A DNA stretch of 64,000 nucleotides from an uncultured Collinsella sp. (GCA_902496115.1 CABUZK010000001.1:1-64000); one strand, 5' to 3'. Shown: positions 19,100 to 29,483, counted from the first letter of the stretch. Notes: a model not told the origin generated them from the letters alone. Made by a program: numbers and translations.

Positions 19100-19515
19100 T
19101 ACAAATCCCCGCCTGCGCCCAAAAGTTTGCGCATGACCTGTTCGGGGTTAACTGAGCCGTCGCGCGGGGCCAGGGCGGTGATCTTCTTCTGCATCTTGTA
19201 CTCGTGCAGCTCGTCCTCGAGCTGGCGCACGCGGGCACGGAGTTTTTCGTTCTCGCGCTCACGCTCCTCGGCACGCTCCTTCATATCGAGGATGCGCACC
19301 ACGCCGGCAAGGTTGATGCCCTCGTCGGTCAGCTGGTTGATGAGCTCCAAGCGCTCGATATCGGCACGCGAATACAGGCGCGTGTTGCCGCCCGAGCGCT
19401 GGGGGTTCACCAGGCCCTTGGACTCGTAGACGCGCAGAGTCTGCGGATGCATGCCGGTCAGCTCGGCCGCCACGCTGATCATGTACAGCGGTTTGTTCCT
19501 ATTGTCCTCGGCCAT
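19099..19515 (-). CDS. hspR: Heat-shock repressor HspR (MerR family)
   Basis: A 138-residue MerR-type repressor. The winged-helix part is MISVAAELTGMHPQTLRVYESKGLVNPQRSGGNTRLYS (about 12-50), with the LRxYExxGL signature. A coiled coil follows (about 75-115, ERERENEKLRARVRQLEDELHEY). In Actinobacteria HspR, often with DnaK as co-repressor, shuts off dnaK and clpB. Here it is the last gene of the chaperone block, after dnaJ by a 72-base gap. The box shared by dnaK and clpB is the likely target. Confidence 0.9.
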   Translation of the reverse strand: MAEDNRNKPLYMISVAAELTGMHPQTLRVYESKGLVNPQRSGGNTRLYSRADIERLELINQLTDEGINLAGVVRILDMKERAEERERENEKLRARVRQLEDELHEYKMQKKITALAPRDGSVNPEQVMRKLLGAGGDL

Positions 19516-19587
19516 GCTACCTGACCCCTTTCCGTCTCGTTATCGTCCATCATAAGCCCGCGGGCGTGGTCGTGCGCCGCGACCGCC

Positions 19588-20553
19588 CTAGTACGTCGCC
19601 TTGTAACGATTGACCTTCTCGCGATAGTCGCGCGTGTCGGCCTCGCGCAGCTTGGTCATGGCATCGCGCTCGTCATCAGACAGGTTCGTGGGAACCTGCA
19701 CCTTGATCTCGACGAGCAGCGCGCCCGTACGGCCACGGTGCTTAACGTCGGGCGCGCCCATCTCCTTAAAGCGGAACTTCTTGCCCGTCTGGGTACCCGC
19801 GGGCACCTTCAGACGAACCGTCGCACCGCCGGGCGTCGGCACGTCCACCGTGCAGCCGAGCGCCGCCTCATAGACCGAGACCGGTACCTCCATGGTCACG
19901 TCGGCACCTTTACGCTTAAACAGCGGGTGCTCCTCCACGTGCGTGGTCACGACCAGGTCGCCGCGCTCGCCGCCGGCAACGCCATACTCGCCGCGACGCT
20001 TGTAGCGCAGTTTGCCGCCGTCGACCGCACCCGCGGGCACCGAGACCGTAATGGTCTGTTGCTCGCCTGTCGAGGGAATGCGGTAGGTGACCTTGTGCGT
20101 CACGCCGCGAAACGCGTCCTCGGCCGTCACATCGACGGTCAGCGACAGGTCGCCGCCCTTGCGAGCGCGGCTGCGACCCGCACCCGCACCGGCAGCGCCC
20201 GCAGCCCCGGCGAAGCCCGAGCCCCAATCGCTGCCCCAGGCGCCGTTGCCGCTAAAGATGCTGTCGAAGATATCGCCCCAGCCGCTGGCGCCCGCACCGG
20301 CACCGTAGCCGCCGCCATACGCGCCGCCCGCGCCCGGCATGCCGCCAAACATGAGCATCTGGTCGTACTCTTTGCGCTTCTTCTCGTCCGAAAGCGTCTC
20401 GTAGGCCTCGCTGATCTCCTTAAACTTGGCCTCGTCGCCGCCGGCATCGGGGTGATATTTTTGCGCGAGCTTGCGAAACGCACTCTTAATCTCTTTGTCG
20501 GAGGCGCTCTTGGATACGCCCAGGATGTCATAGAAGGTTTTGCCTGCAGCCAT
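19588..20553 (-). CDS. dnaJ: DnaJ-family co-chaperone lacking the zinc finger (CbpA-like)
   Basis: A 321-residue class B J-protein. The J domain (about 5-70) has [29 protein letters not shown] with the essential HPD. A Gly/Ala-rich linker (about 73-135) follows, then the two beta-sandwich substrate-binding domains ([18 protein letters not shown] onward). There are no CxxCxGxG repeats, so the zinc-binding domain of class A DnaJ is absent. It stimulates DnaK ATPase and delivers clients. RBS GGAGAG precedes the ATG. It follows grpE, but an intrinsic terminator lies in between. Confidence 0.9.
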   Translation of the reverse strand: MAAGKTFYDILGVSKSASDKEIKSAFRKLAQKYHPDAGGDEAKFKEISEAYETLSDEKKRKEYDQMLMFGGMPGAGGAYGGGYGAGAGASGWGDIFDSIFSGNGAWGSDWGSGFAGAAGAAGAGAGRSRARKGGDLSLTVDVTAEDAFRGVTHKVTYRIPSTGEQQTITVSVPAGAVDGGKLRYKRRGEYGVAGGERGDLVVTTHVEEHPLFKRKGADVTMEVPVSVYEAALGCTVDVPTPGGATVRLKVPAGTQTGKKFRFKEMGAPDVKHRGRTGALLVEIKVQVPTNLSDDERDAMTKLREADTRDYREKVNRYKATY

Positions 20554-20621
20554 CGTAGCTCCTCTCCTGTTATATCCGCCGCCCCTGCGGACGGCGGCTC
20601 ATACTGTCATATGGCACTAGG

Positions 20622-20656
20622 CCAGAAAGGGCCCCGGGTGTTGCCCCGGGGCCCTT
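20622..20656 (-). terminator. Terminator between grpE and dnaJ
   Basis: Perfect 12-bp stem AAGGGCCCCGGG with a 6-base loop, 6 bases after the grpE stop, followed by TCTGG. It may lower dnaJ-hspR expression relative to dnaK-grpE. Confidence 0.75.
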
Positions 20657-20661
20657 CTCAA

Positions 20662-21504
20662 TTACTCCTCGGTGCTCTCGGCTGTATCGGCCGTAGCATC
20701 CTCGGGCGCCGCTTCGGGCTCCGGTGCGGGGCGCTTCTCACCACCGTAGGTCACCGTCACCATCGCGGAACGCAGAATGCGATCCGCCATGCGGTAGCCC
20801 TTCTGGTACACGTCGTTGACGGTCTCGTCATACTGCGATGCGTCCTCGACGCGACCCACAGCCTGGTGCTCGAGCGGATCGAACGCCTCGCCCTTGGGGT
20901 CGATGGGCTCAACGCCCTCGTGCGCAAACACGTCGAGCAGCTTGGCATGTACCGCGTCAACGCCATCGACGAACTGCTTAAAGTCGTCGGAAAGCTCTTG
21001 GCTGCGGGCATGGTCGATCGCGCGCTCGATATCGTCGATCACCGGCAACAGCGCGGTGACAAGCTTCTCGGTCGCGCGCTCGCGCTCGGCGATGCGCTCG
21101 TTGGCGGTGCGGCGACGGAAGTTCTCCCAGTCGGCCTGCAGACGAGCGGTTCGCTCGGTAGCGTCCTTCGCCTTGTCCTCGGCGGCCTTCTGGGCCTCTG
21201 CCGCAGCATCGAGCTCATTGCGCACGTCGGCAAGCTCCTTTTGGGCCTGCTCGAACTTGAGCTTAAAGTCGTTGTCGGCGGCTTCCTCACCGGCGCGGAT
21301 AGCGGCTTCCACCATCTCGTCCTCGGTCATCGTCGCCTCCTTGTTGGAATCCTCTACCTGGTTCTCGGCAGCCTCGGCGGCCGGGGCCTCATTGACCTCG
21401 GTATCGTCTGCGGCCTCTACGGGAATCTTCACGTCCTTCTCCTCAGAGTCAACGGGGGCGGCGCCGGCGGCAGCCGCCTCCGTGCGAGCTTTACGGGCGG
21501 ACAT
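20662..21504 (-). CDS. grpE: Nucleotide exchange factor GrpE
   Basis: A 280-residue protein that releases ADP from DnaK. Residues 1-75 are an acidic, Ala-rich disordered extension longer than usual. The long dimeric helix follows (about 80-140, KLKFEQAQKELADVRNELDAAAEAQKAAEDK), then the conserved LQADWENFRRRTANERI and the C-terminal beta domain containing YQKGYRMADRILRSAMVTV. An acidic Glu/Ala/Thr tail ends the protein. It starts two bases after the dnaK stop codon, so the two are translationally linked. Confidence 0.95.
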   Translation of the reverse strand: MSARKARTEAAAAGAAPVDSEEKDVKIPVEAADDTEVNEAPAAEAAENQVEDSNKEATMTEDEMVEAAIRAGEEAADNDFKLKFEQAQKELADVRNELDAAAEAQKAAEDKAKDATERTARLQADWENFRRRTANERIAERERATEKLVTALLPVIDDIERAIDHARSQELSDDFKQFVDGVDAVHAKLLDVFAHEGVEPIDPKGEAFDPLEHQAVGRVEDASQYDETVNDVYQKGYRMADRILRSAMVTVTYGGEKRPAPEPEAAPEDATADTAESTEE

Positions 21505-21506
21505 GA

Positions 21507-23399
<1,893 letters not shown>

Positions 23400-23502
23400 T
23401 AGAAATTCCCTCTCTCTTGTGCGTTCGCGCCGCCTCGACGGTCTTTCGCGCGGCGCTTCGGCTTGTCTTTCAGGATGTAGTGTATCCCCTTATGGGCCGG
23501 AA

Positions 23503-23537
23503 TATACAAAATCTAAGTCAATTCATATAAGATTTCT
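23503..23537 (-). promoter_or_regulatory. Stress-gene box upstream of dnaK, shared with clpB
   Basis: On the plus strand it reads TATACAAAATCTAAGTC, 7 bases, ATAAGATTTC. Apart from one inserted base and the 7-base gap it is the same as the clpB box. It begins 104 bases upstream of the dnaK start. Confidence 0.6.
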
Positions 23538-23819
23538 TATCTCTGAGAGTTTAGGTTCTTAAATGCGCAGGTAGATGCGCTGATTGAGTTCTCGGCAAAT
23601 CTATCGAGATCTATGTAGAGTTGACTGAGGTGTGAGCCTGAAACTGTGTCCCGTTTTGGACGTGGATTACGGGATGCGGTTTCCGCAAGCACGCTCAATC
23701 GCCCTATATTACGAGTCAGCTTTAGCTAACATTTACGCAGCTCACCGGCCCCACCTGCGCGTTTTTTAGTAAACCTTGGCATACTCGGCGAACGGTATGA
23801 AGATGCCGGCCAGAGGGTA

Positions 23820-23847
23820 TTGCAAACGGTCGCTCCCGTGGTATGTT
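23820..23847 (+). promoter_or_regulatory. Candidate promoter of the ferredoxin gene
   Basis: TTGCAA, a 16-base spacer and TATGTT, about 60 bases before the ferredoxin ATG. The rest of the 440-base spacer after the dnaK start (23538-23819) shows no gene or clear repeat. Confidence 0.4.
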
Positions 23848-23908
23848 TTTGCCCGAATCAAACCGGCGCGCATCGTCTGTAGCGTCGGTCAACAGAGAGG
23901 AAACTACC

Positions 23909-24094
23909 ATGGCTCATCCCGTAATTGATGCCGACGAGTGCATCGCTTGTGGCGTTTGCGTCGACACCTGCCCCGCTGGCGTTCTGGAGCTCCAGGACGT
24001 CGCTACCGTCGCTGACGAGGACTCCTGCGTCGCCTGTGGCGCTTGCCAGGACGCTTGCCCCGCTGGCGCGATCACCGAGATCGTCGAGGAGTAA
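23909..24094 (+). CDS. 2[4Fe-4S] ferredoxin
   Basis: A 61-residue clostridial-type ferredoxin with two complete cluster motifs, CIACGVCVDTCPAG and CVACGACQDACPAG, arranged as an internal duplication. It is a low-potential electron carrier for anaerobic redox enzymes such as pyruvate:ferredoxin oxidoreductase or hydrogenase. MAHPVIDADE at ATG 23909 follows GAGGA. It is a single-gene transcript with its own promoter and a strong terminator. Codon use is strongly biased (repeated gct, tgc, gac), as for highly expressed genes. Confidence 0.96.
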   Translation: MAHPVIDADECIACGVCVDTCPAGVLELQDVATVADEDSCVACGACQDACPAGAITEIVEE

Positions 24095-24133
24095 CAACTC
24101 CCCACTTGCACACTCAAAAGTACACCGTGCACA

Positions 24134-24174
24134 AAAAGGAGGCCTCCGCATCGCCGCGGAGGCCTCCTTTTGCA
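24134..24174. terminator. Bidirectional terminator between ferredoxin and niaR
   Basis: Perfect 16-bp stem (AAAAGGAGGCCTCCGC and complement) with a 6-base loop and A/T tracts on both sides, between convergent genes. Confidence 0.92.
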
Positions 24175-24184
24175 TTCGTCGTTA

Positions 24185-24730
24185 CTAGGACAGGTCGTCT
24201 TCGTAGGGCATCAGGTCTGCCAGATAGCCCTTCTCCTTGAGTATGGCCTCGATCTCGTCGAGAGTCTGCTCGTCCTCCGCCGCGATGCGATGGAAGTGAT
24301 AGCCGCTCGTCACCGTTAGTAGCGGGAAACTCTTGCCGCTCTCGATATCGTGCAGGTAGCGCTCAACATCGCGACGATTGCGGATGTCCAGGTCGGCCGT
24401 GATCTTACCGTACACGCGGTGATTGACGATCACGTTGAGCACGGCGCCTCCGGCGTCGACGATACTCGTGAGCTCATCGCCCGCCTGCTCCACGCCGTGG
24501 CGAACCTTGACCAGGCGCGTGGGCACAGCGGGGCTGCTGGGGGCCTCCTGCAGCACGTAGCCGCGGTTGGTCGCCACGATATCGTGCCCATCGGCGCGCA
24601 GCAGGGCGATGTCTTGCACGACAATCTGGCGGCTCACGCCCACCTCACGAGCAAGCGCACTGCCCGAGACGGGGTCTTTGGCTCGCTCGAGCACGCCCAT
24701 GATGGCACGGCGACGCTCGCGGGCGTCCAT
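24185..24730 (-). CDS. niaR: NAD-biosynthesis repressor NiaR
   Basis: A 181-residue nicotinate-responsive repressor. An N-terminal winged helix (about 5-60, RRRAIMGVLERAKDPVSGSALAREVGVSRQIVVQDIALLRADGHDI) is followed by a 3H domain with the expected histidines in VNHRVYG, YLHDIE and YHFHRI, which bind the metal and nicotinate in this family. It overlaps the nadC stop by one base (TAATG), so it is translated with the operon it most likely controls. The palindrome before nadA is its probable operator, giving autoregulation. Confidence 0.9.
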   Translation of the reverse strand: MDARERRRAIMGVLERAKDPVSGSALAREVGVSRQIVVQDIALLRADGHDIVATNRGYVLQEAPSSPAVPTRLVKVRHGVEQAGDELTSIVDAGGAVLNVIVNHRVYGKITADLDIRNRRDVERYLHDIESGKSFPLLTVTSGYHFHRIAAEDEQTLDEIEAILKEKGYLADLMPYEDDLS

Positions 24731-25590
24731 TATTTACCGTCCAGCAGACGCAGGTGCTTAAGCGAGAGGTCGAGAATCGGCGCAGAGTGCGTCAATGCCC
24801 CCGAGCTAATAAAGTCAACGCCCAGGTCGGCGAGCGCGCGGATATTGCTGGCGTCCACGTTGCCCGAGCACTCGGTCTTGGCGCGACCGGCGATAAGCTC
24901 AATCGCGGCAGCCATGTCGTCGTGGGTCATGTTGTCGAGCATGATGATGTCGGCACCGGCCTCCACGGCCTCGCGTACCATGTCCAGGTTCTCGCACTCG
25001 ATCTCGACCGTCGCGGTAAACGACGCATGGGCGCGCGCCATCTCAATCGCGCGTGCCACGCCACCGGCGGCGTCGATGTGGTTGTCCTTGAGCATGACAG
25101 CCGTCGACAGGTTATAGCGGTGGTTGCTGCCACCGCCGATCTCGACCGCGGCCTTCTCAAAGACGCGCATGCCCGGCGTGGTCTTGCGTGTGTCGACGAG
25201 CACGGTCTTGGTGTCCTCGAGCGCAGCTGCCATCCGATGCGTGTAAGTAGCGATGCCGCTCATGCGCTGCAGGTAGTTGAGCGCCACGCGCTCGCCCGAA
25301 AGCAGTACGCGCGCGTCGCCGCGCACTTGGCCCACGTGGTCGCCGGCGTGCACCTCATCGCCATCGACGACATCAAACAGCACCGAGCTCTGCGGATCCA
25401 GCAACTCAAAGGTGCGAGCGAACACGTCCAGGCCGGCGATGATGCCATCGGCCTTGGCGATGAGCTCCACCGTGGCGGGACGCGCCGTGGGGCACACGCT
25501 CGCCGTGCTCACGTCCTCAAACGTAATATCCTCGCGCAGGGCCTGCAGGATCAGATCATCGACGACGAGCTTCATGGTAATGGGATTCAT
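24730..25590 (-). CDS. nadC: Nicotinate-nucleotide pyrophosphorylase (carboxylating)
   Basis: A 286-residue enzyme converting quinolinate and PRPP to nicotinate mononucleotide, CO2 and PPi, the third step of de novo NAD synthesis. Signature stretches are GERVALNYLQRMSGIAT, LVDTRKTTPGMR (quinolinate/PRPP-binding Arg and Lys), GGSNHRYNLSTAVMLKDNH and IECENLDMVREAVEAGADIIMLDN, with GVDFISSGALTHSAP at the C-terminus. GGAGGAG precedes the ATG. It starts 3 bases after the nadB stop and overlaps niaR. Confidence 0.96.
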   Translation of the reverse strand: MNPITMKLVVDDLILQALREDITFEDVSTASVCPTARPATVELIAKADGIIAGLDVFARTFELLDPQSSVLFDVVDGDEVHAGDHVGQVRGDARVLLSGERVALNYLQRMSGIATYTHRMAAALEDTKTVLVDTRKTTPGMRVFEKAAVEIGGGSNHRYNLSTAVMLKDNHIDAAGGVARAIEMARAHASFTATVEIECENLDMVREAVEAGADIIMLDNMTHDDMAAAIELIAGRAKTECSGNVDASNIRALADLGVDFISSGALTHSAPILDLSLKHLRLLDGK

Positions 25591-25593
25591 GGT

Positions 25594-26970
25594 CTACTCC
25601 TCCACGGCCTGCGTGCCGGCGGCACGGGCCAAATCATCGATTGCCAGGGTGTCGGCGCTCAGGGCGCGATGACGGCCATCGAGCGCGGGATCGCCCGCCT
25701 GCTCTACGACCAGTGACTCGCCGGTACGCATGTACCACGCGGCGCGGCGACCCCAGACCAGTGCCTCGAGCAGGCTGTTTGATGCAAGGCGGTTCTTGCC
25801 GTGAACGCCGTTGCAGGCCGTCTCGCCCGCGGCGTAGAGCTCGGGCATCGAAGTGCGGCCGTCCTTGTCGACCCACACGCCGCCCATAAAGTAGTGCTGC
25901 GTGGGCGTAACGGGAATGGGCTCGTCCAGGATGTCGCGGCCGTCCTCCAGGCAGCGTGCGCGGATGTTGGCGAAGTGCCCGGTCACCACGTCGCGCTCGA
26001 CGGGGGCAAAGCTCAGCCACTCGTGCTCGGTGCCGTCCTGCTTCATCTGCTCGCGAATGGCGGCGGCGACCACATCGCGCGGCTGGAGCTCATCGGTAAA
26101 GCGCTCGCCGGCGGCGTTGAGCAAAATCGCGCCCTCGCCGCGGCAGCTCTCGCTGATCAGGAAGGTACGGCCCGGCTGCGGCGAGAACAGCCCCGTGGGG
26201 TGAATCTGCACGTAGTCCAGGTGCTCCATCTTAATGCCATGCTCCTGAGCGATGTAGCAGGCATCGCCCGTGAGCTGCGGGTAGTTGGTCGAATGGTCGT
26301 ATACGCCGCCGATGCCGCCCGTCGCCCACAGCGTGTGGCGGGCATGGATCTTAAACGGCTCGCCGGCATGCACGCCCTCGGCGGCATTTGCCAGTTCGTC
26401 GGCGGGACGAACCGAGTTGTCCTCGTCCACGGGAACGGCAACGACGCCGGTGCACACCGTGGCGCCGTCACGCTCGGCCGTCAGGATGTCGGTCATGGCC
26501 ACGTGCTCCAAAATCTGCACGTTATCCAGCTTGCGAACGGCCTGGAGCAGCTTGGTTGTGATCTCCTTGCCCGTAATGTCGGCATGGAAGGCAATGCGCG
26601 GGCGGCTGTGCGCGCCCTCGCGGGTAAAGTCGAGGCTGCCGTCGGCCTTGCGCTCAAAGTCCACGCCCATGGCCAGCAGGTCGTTAATAACCGAGCGGCT
26701 CGAGCGGATCATGATGTCGACGCTCTCGCGGCGGTTCTCGTAGTGGCCGGCGTGCATGGTGTCCTCAAAGAAGGCATCGTAGTCCGAGCCTTCGGGCAGT
26801 ACGCAGATGCCGCCCTGCGCGAGCATCGAGTCGCACTCATCGATAGCGCCCTTGGAGAGCATGGTCACGCGCGTGCTCGTCGGCAGATTGAGGGCCGCGT
26901 ACAGGCCCGCCACGCCACAGCCGGCAATGACGACGTCGCACTCCATGTCGGGGTATTGTTTGGTTTCCAC
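25594..26970 (-). CDS. nadB: L-aspartate oxidase
   Basis: A 458-residue flavoprotein oxidising L-aspartate to iminoaspartate, the substrate of NadA. The FAD-binding N-terminus is CDVVIAGCGVAGLYAALNLP. Other family features are DSMLAQGGICV, the covering region HxDITGKEITTKLLQAV and the substrate/flavin segments GGIGGVYDHSTNY, ESCRGEGAILLN and QHYFMGGVWVDKDGRT. It is shorter than E. coli NadB because the C-terminal helical extension is reduced. GTG 26970 is chosen since GAGAGGA lies five bases before it; the frame stays open further upstream. In anaerobes fumarate can replace oxygen as acceptor. Confidence 0.93.
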   Translation of the reverse strand: METKQYPDMECDVVIAGCGVAGLYAALNLPTSTRVTMLSKGAIDECDSMLAQGGICVLPEGSDYDAFFEDTMHAGHYENRRESVDIMIRSSRSVINDLLAMGVDFERKADGSLDFTREGAHSRPRIAFHADITGKEITTKLLQAVRKLDNVQILEHVAMTDILTAERDGATVCTGVVAVPVDEDNSVRPADELANAAEGVHAGEPFKIHARHTLWATGGIGGVYDHSTNYPQLTGDACYIAQEHGIKMEHLDYVQIHPTGLFSPQPGRTFLISESCRGEGAILLNAAGERFTDELQPRDVVAAAIREQMKQDGTEHEWLSFAPVERDVVTGHFANIRARCLEDGRDILDEPIPVTPTQHYFMGGVWVDKDGRTSMPELYAAGETACNGVHGKNRLASNSLLEALVWGRRAAWYMRTGESLVVEQAGDPALDGRHRALSADTLAIDDLARAAGTQAVEE

Positions 26971-26989
26971 AGGAATCCTCTCCCTTGTA

Positions 26990-27022
26990 ATGTGACATAA
27001 GGGACTGCCCCTCATGTCACAT
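26990..27022. repeat. Palindromic element with GGGACTGCCCC core between nadA and nadB
   Basis: Perfect 9-base arms ATGTGACAT/ATGTCACAT around a 15-base core. It begins 5 bases after the nadA stop. It matches other elements here in design (variable paired arms, G/C-run core) but not in arm sequence. Confidence 0.75.
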
Positions 27023-27026
27023 CGTT

Positions 27027-28052
27027 CTAGCGCGCCGCGTACTCGAGCATGCGGTCGAGCGTAATTTTGGCCTGGTCGGCCGCCTCGTCCGACACGCCGA
27101 TCTGTACCTCGCCCTCGCCCGTCTCCAGGCATCGCACGAGCTTTTCGAGTGTGATGAGATCCATGTTGACGCAGGTGGGCTGAACCGCGGGAAAATAGAA
27201 CTTTTTGCCGGTGCCCTCGCAGCGGCGCTCGAGCTCGTAGAGCACGCCGCGGACCGTCACGATGATGAACTCACTCGCGTCCGAATCCTCGGCGTACTTG
27301 ATGATGCCGGCGGTGGAGCCGATGTAGTCGGCCTCGGCAAGGACGTCGGCCTTGCATTCGGGGTGTGCCAGCACGAGCGCGTCGGGATGCGCCTCCTGCG
27401 CATCGACGATCTGCTCGACGGTGATGATGTGATGGCGCGGGCAATAGCCATTGTTGAGGATGACGTGCTTTTGCGGCACCTGCTCGGCTACGAAGCGGCC
27501 CAGGTTTTGATCGGGGATGAACAGGACGTGCTGCTGCGGCAGCTCGGACACGATCTTGACGGCGTTGGAGCTGGTGACGCACACGTCGCTCCAGCTCTTG
27601 ATCTCGACCGTCGAGTTGACGTAGCAGACCACGGCAAGGTCGTCGCCGTACTCGGCGCGCGCCGCATCGACCGTCTCGCGCTTGACCATGTGCGCCATGG
27701 GGCAGTCCGCGCCCGGCTCGGGCAGCAGCACGGTCTTGGTGGGGTTGAGCAGCTTGGCGCTCTCGCCCATAAACTCCACGCCGCACAGCACGATGGTCTG
27801 CTGCGGCAGGCTCTTGGCGAGCTTTGCCAGGTAGAAGCTGTCGCCGACGTAATCGGCAACGGCTTGGACCTCGGGCGCCACATAGTAGTGCGCCAGGATC
27901 ACCGCGTCACGTTGGGTTTTTAGTTGCTGAATGGCCTCGACAAGCTCTGCGGGCACCAGTGCCGCGCGCTCCGTTGCCGTCGTTGCCGATGCTAGGCCGG
28001 CCGCGATATCGCGCGCAAGCTCCGACGCATCCATGTTCGCGCTCTGTGCCAT
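27027..28052 (-). CDS. nadA: Quinolinate synthase A
   Basis: A 341-residue [4Fe-4S] enzyme condensing iminoaspartate with dihydroxyacetone phosphate to quinolinate. Cluster and active-site stretches are LCGVEFMGESAKLLNP, YVNSTVEIKSWSDVCVTSSNAV, LFIPDQNLGRFVAEQ, GYCPRHHIITVEQI, HPECKADVLAEADYIGSTAGI and PTCVNMDLITLEKLVRCLE. It is the first gene of nadA-nadB-nadC-niaR. The ATG at 28052 follows GAGAGGGG; a TTG one codon upstream is less likely. The promoter and operator lie immediately upstream. Confidence 0.96.
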   Translation of the reverse strand: MAQSANMDASELARDIAAGLASATTATERAALVPAELVEAIQQLKTQRDAVILAHYYVAPEVQAVADYVGDSFYLAKLAKSLPQQTIVLCGVEFMGESAKLLNPTKTVLLPEPGADCPMAHMVKRETVDAARAEYGDDLAVVCYVNSTVEIKSWSDVCVTSSNAVKIVSELPQQHVLFIPDQNLGRFVAEQVPQKHVILNNGYCPRHHIITVEQIVDAQEAHPDALVLAHPECKADVLAEADYIGSTAGIIKYAEDSDASEFIIVTVRGVLYELERRCEGTGKKFYFPAVQPTCVNMDLITLEKLVRCLETGEGEVQIGVSDEAADQAKITLDRMLEYAAR

Positions 28053-28087
28053 CAAGGCCCCTCTCTTTTGGCGAATCTTGGGGCTTT

Positions 28088-28137
28088 AGTATGACACCTA
28101 GGTTTACAGCTGACAAGACAGCTGTAAACCTAGGTGT
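28088..28137 (-). promoter_or_regulatory. nad operon promoter overlapped by a 19-bp-arm palindrome (probable NiaR operator)
   Basis: Arms ACACCTAGGTTTACAGCTG and complement (28094-28112, 28119-28137) with a 6-base centre. On the minus strand TTGTCA (28111-28116), a 17-base spacer and CATACT (28088-28093) make a good promoter, with the -35 inside the palindrome. The only nearby regulator of this pathway is NiaR at the operon end. Bases 28140-28294 hold nothing I can identify. Confidence 0.75.
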
Positions 28138-28294
28138 AAAGTTGAAATAAAGATTCAATCATGCGGCAGGTCCATTTTCGAACTGGCAAGCTGAGGATAG
28201 TCGAGCTCTCGATAGCGTAGGAGGCATCTTTGGACGGCCGCCGCGCATGGTCGACGGCATGCCCGCCAGGCAATCGCTCGCCGGCGCCAATCCG

Positions 28295-28870
28295 CTACAG
28301 TGGAGCCGCCGCCGGGGTCAGCTGCTTGATATAGGCCCACATGCGCTGCTTGGCCGCTTTGTCGGTCAGCGCCGCCTCAAAGCCATCGAGCGCGAGCACG
28401 CGGCGGCCCTGCACATGGGCGATCAGACCGGGCTTGAGCATGGCGGTGTCGAAGTCATCAATCGCCACGAGCATGTCGGCGTAGGTTTCGCGCATGACAT
28501 CGGCCGCGCTGTTATCGAGCAGCAGCACCGCCTCGGGGTCCAAGGCCTCAAGCGCCTCGCGGAACAGGTCGCACGGCAGGGCGTGGCCCACCGCCACAGC
28601 TCCGTCGCCTGCGCCGGCAACACTCGCCAGCACACAAAAATCTTCGGGCGCGTAACCGATTGCCCCGAGCGCCTTGCGCAATGCGGCACCATCCGCGCCG
28701 GCGGCAAGTTCGCCGCCCGAACGCTCGGCATCATCCAAATCGCCTTTGACCAGTACGATCGGCGAGCACGCGTTGCCCGCGATACGCACGCCACGGGCCG
28801 CAAGCGATGCAAGCTCCTGCTCGGCCGCCTGGGCGATGGCTTCTTTTTTCTGGCTTTGTGACGTGGGCAT
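28295..28870 (-). CDS. Conserved-looking cytoplasmic protein of unknown function
   Basis: A 191-residue Ala/Leu-rich soluble protein starting MPTSQSQKKEAIAQAAEQEL; GGAG five bases upstream supports ATG 28870. Central motif-like stretches are SPIVLVKGDLDDAERSGGEL, ALRKALGAIGYAPEDFCVLASV and PEAVLLLDNSAADVMRETY. The layout faintly recalls uracil-DNA-glycosylase-like proteins (a strand, a Gly/Ala loop, then a helix before GY), but catalytic residues cannot be confirmed, so I leave it unassigned. It is alone between the nad operon and trxA. Confidence 0.55.
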   Translation of the reverse strand: MPTSQSQKKEAIAQAAEQELASLAARGVRIAGNACSPIVLVKGDLDDAERSGGELAAGADGAALRKALGAIGYAPEDFCVLASVAGAGDGAVAVGHALPCDLFREALEALDPEAVLLLDNSAADVMRETYADMLVAIDDFDTAMLKPGLIAHVQGRRVLALDGFEAALTDKAAKQRMWAYIKQLTPAAAPL

Positions 28871-29006
28871 GCGCTCTCCAATCGTTTGCGTGCCCACCAT
28901 TATATAAAAGAGCCGCCCGCGAGTGGTTGCTTTGCGGGCCGCTGGGTATAAGCACGGTCGTACTGAGTTTTACGCGGCCGAGCCGCGTCGCATCATGGAG
29001 GTCACC

Positions 29007-29327
29007 ATGGCTGACATTAAGCAGATTACCCCCGAGAACTTCGATTCCGTCGTTAGCGACAACCTTCCCGTACTGGTTGATTTTTGGGCGCCCTGGTGCG
29101 GGCCCTGCCGATCGCTCTCGCCCATCGTTGACGAGGTGGCAGACGAGCTGGCCGGCAAGCTGGCTGTAGCCAAGTGCAACGTCGATGACAATCAGGACCT
29201 GGCCATGAAGTTTGGCGTCATGAGCATCCCCACGCTGATTGTCTTTAAGAACGGCGAGGAAATTGACCGCTCGGTCGGCGCGCTGCCCAAGGCAAGGCTG
29301 CAGGCACTGCTGGAGAAGCATCTGTAA
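29007..29327 (+). CDS. trxA: Thioredoxin
   Basis: A 106-residue thioredoxin with the redox site WCGPC (Cys31, Cys34) in LPVLVDFWAPWCGPC, the buried Asp of VDFWA, and the cis-proline loop GVMSIPTLIVFKNGEE. It reduces protein disulfides using thioredoxin reductase. MADIKQITPENF at ATG 29007 follows GGAG; an upstream extension is not protein-like. It is monocistronic as far as can be seen. Confidence 0.96.
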   Translation: MADIKQITPENFDSVVSDNLPVLVDFWAPWCGPCRSLSPIVDEVADELAGKLAVAKCNVDDNQDLAMKFGVMSIPTLIVFKNGEEIDRSVGALPKARLQALLEKHL

Positions 29328-29445
29328 TACGCTGGTTACATTTTGGCGTCCAGCCGTCCATGAGCGCTTTTGCACCACTCGCCGGACTTCTGGGTGCACC
29401 GCATGCGACCACGGATAGTATGGTAGATACAAACAGCCCCCAGTG

Positions 29446-29483
29446 AACGGGTGCGGGTCAGACGGACTCGCACCCGTTTTCTT
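29446..29483 (+). terminator. Intrinsic terminator downstream of trxA
   Basis: AACGGGTGCG pairs with CGCACCCGTT around about 13 bases, extending partly into the loop, followed by TTTTCTT. It lies about 120 bases after the trxA stop. The bases between show nothing else. Confidence 0.75.

Noticed and set aside
28155..28340. A 61-codon minus-strand frame upstream of nadA
   Set aside because: No ribosome site, unusual composition, and it runs into the operator region. It is probably not a gene.
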